Assembly (NCBI GenBank): GCA_015852425.1
Contig: JAAAIG010000267.1
Span: 12,105-43,071, forward strand
Length of the DNA: 30,967 bases
Source: Gryganskiella cystojenkinii
Lineage: Eukaryota; Mortierellomycota; Mortierellomycetes; Mortierellales; Mortierellaceae
Direction of reading: 5' to 3'
A program made the position numbers and the translations under genes. The notes beneath the pieces were generated by a model, which searched no databases, was not told the DNA's origin, and saw nothing but the letters and a program-made list of their open reading frames with translations. Shown here piece by piece: positions 30,275 through 30,967 of this stretch; positions within the stretch are counted from its first letter, which is position 1; each line of letters opens with the position of its first letter.

Positions 30275-30967
30275 ATGGACGATGATAGTTCATCAACACT
30301 ATCCACCAGTCATTCGGACACCATGGAGGGCGAAGAGGTCGTTCTCCCACCAGAGGATATCGAGCTCGGCAACAACATTCCTCTCGTGGATGTCAAATCC
30401 TTTTTCAACAACTATTTTATTTCATCGGACCCGCAGTACTCTCAATCGCCCTCGCCCCAGAGCCTGGAATCGAACCTGAATCGAAATAAGACGGAGCCCG
30501 AACCCTTAGACGCCGTCCCAGAGGCTCGTCTGAATGTCTCCAGTATGTATATTTCGTTTTGTCCTCTCTGCTTTATCACCCGTACTATGAACATCGTTTG
30601 TACCTCTCCCGTGTCATGCGCGCCGCTCTCTGTGCTCGCAGCGAGGAGAGCATGTATCTCTCACCTGCATCAGTTTCTCGCTATCAACAGCAAACAGCCC
30701 ACAAAACAAAACGTAAAAAAATTTACTGTTTTCTTTTTCTTTTTGTTTTGTGCGACTGAAAGACACAGACGATCCAACAATACCTTGCAATACTTTCAGG
30801 ATGTGGTTCCTGGGCCTGTTCTTTACTACGACTGTCACATTCCTAAACCAACTCTACAGTTTTCGAGACGCACGGATGACGATTGCATACCCAGTCGTGG
30901 CTTTGCTCTGCGTACCCCTCGGTCACTTGTTGGCCAGGATACTGCCTCGGAGGACATTCAGGATATG
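30275..30967 (+). CDS. Oligopeptide transporter OPT-F (3' partial, runs off the window)
   Basis: Exon 1 is 30275-30542 (268 nt, same length and phase as OPT-E). Exon 2 begins at 30763 after a 220-nt GT-AG intron and is cut by the window end. The N terminus (MDDDSSSTLSTSHSDTMEGE) is nearly the same as that of OPT-E and ends VPEARLNVS. It is spliced to NTDDPTIPCNTFRMWFLG, the PT-clade entry motif, then FRDARMTIAY and the first hydrophobic segments; the last visible residues are RRTFRIW. About 158 residues are visible, with no break. The NPG and KIPPR signatures lie beyond the window, so integrity cannot be judged. It is the closest relative of OPT-E in the window. Confidence 0.88.
   Translation, partial: MDDDSSSTLSTSHSDTMEGEEVVLPPEDIELGNNIPLVDVKSFFNNYFISSDPQYSQSPSPQSLESNLNRNKTEPEPLDAVPEARLNVSSMYISFCPLCFITRTMNIVCTSPVSCAPLSVLAARRACISHLHQFLAINSKQPTKQNVKKFTVFFFFLFCATERHRRSNNTLQYFQDVVPGPVLYYDCHIPKPTLQFSRRTDDDCIPSRGFALRTPRSLVGQDTASEDIQDM

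Overview
The window reads as nuclear DNA of a filamentous, early-diverging fungus, most likely Mucoromycota and possibly Mortierella-like. That placement is inference: genes carry several short GT-AG introns with poly-T tracts, intergenic DNA is rich in A/T runs, and a chitin-pathway enzyme sits beside BLOC-1 subunit 1 and FAM72 homologues, which budding yeasts mostly lack or have diverged. There are no prokaryotic operons, phage genes, CRISPR arrays or recognisable transposons, and I found no tRNA or rRNA.

Left part (1-11752), six housekeeping-type genes on both strands. (1) A SPRY + RING protein (RSPRY1-like, +), cut at its 5' end by the window edge. (2) Glucosamine-6-phosphate N-acetyltransferase GNA1 (-) with a long Ser/Thr-rich tail. 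(3) An eight-exon SET-domain lysine methyltransferase (+) containing a 13-nt microexon. (4) A 99-aa coiled-coil protein resembling UPF0184/bublin (-). (5) BLOC-1 subunit 1 (+). (6) A 691-aa FAM72-domain protein (-) whose zinc-binding core lies inside very long Q-, S- and D/E-rich stretches. Genes 3/4 and 5/6 converge with only 102 and 63 bp between stop codons.

Right part (12942-30967), a tandem same-strand array of oligopeptide transporter (OPT family, peptide-transporter clade) genes, here called OPT-A to OPT-F. A, B, D and E look intact (746, 750, 871 and 870 aa). C is a pseudogene with four independent lesions. F runs off the right edge. A collapsed seventh copy, exon 1 joined directly to a C-terminal fragment, lies between D and E. 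All copies share a phase-1 intron just before the NTDDPT-type motif. The array has two subfamilies: A/B (short loops, KIPPR motif) and C-F (a different exon 1; C-E have KVPP(R/Q), and C, D and E have a Gln-rich loop). E and F also share upstream DNA, so they look like the most recent duplication.

The array is a family caught during expansion and decay: duplication, intron gain or loss, loop insertion, motif drift and pseudogenisation are all visible in 18 kb. Substrates of these transporters (small peptides, glutathione or related compounds) cannot be told from sequence.
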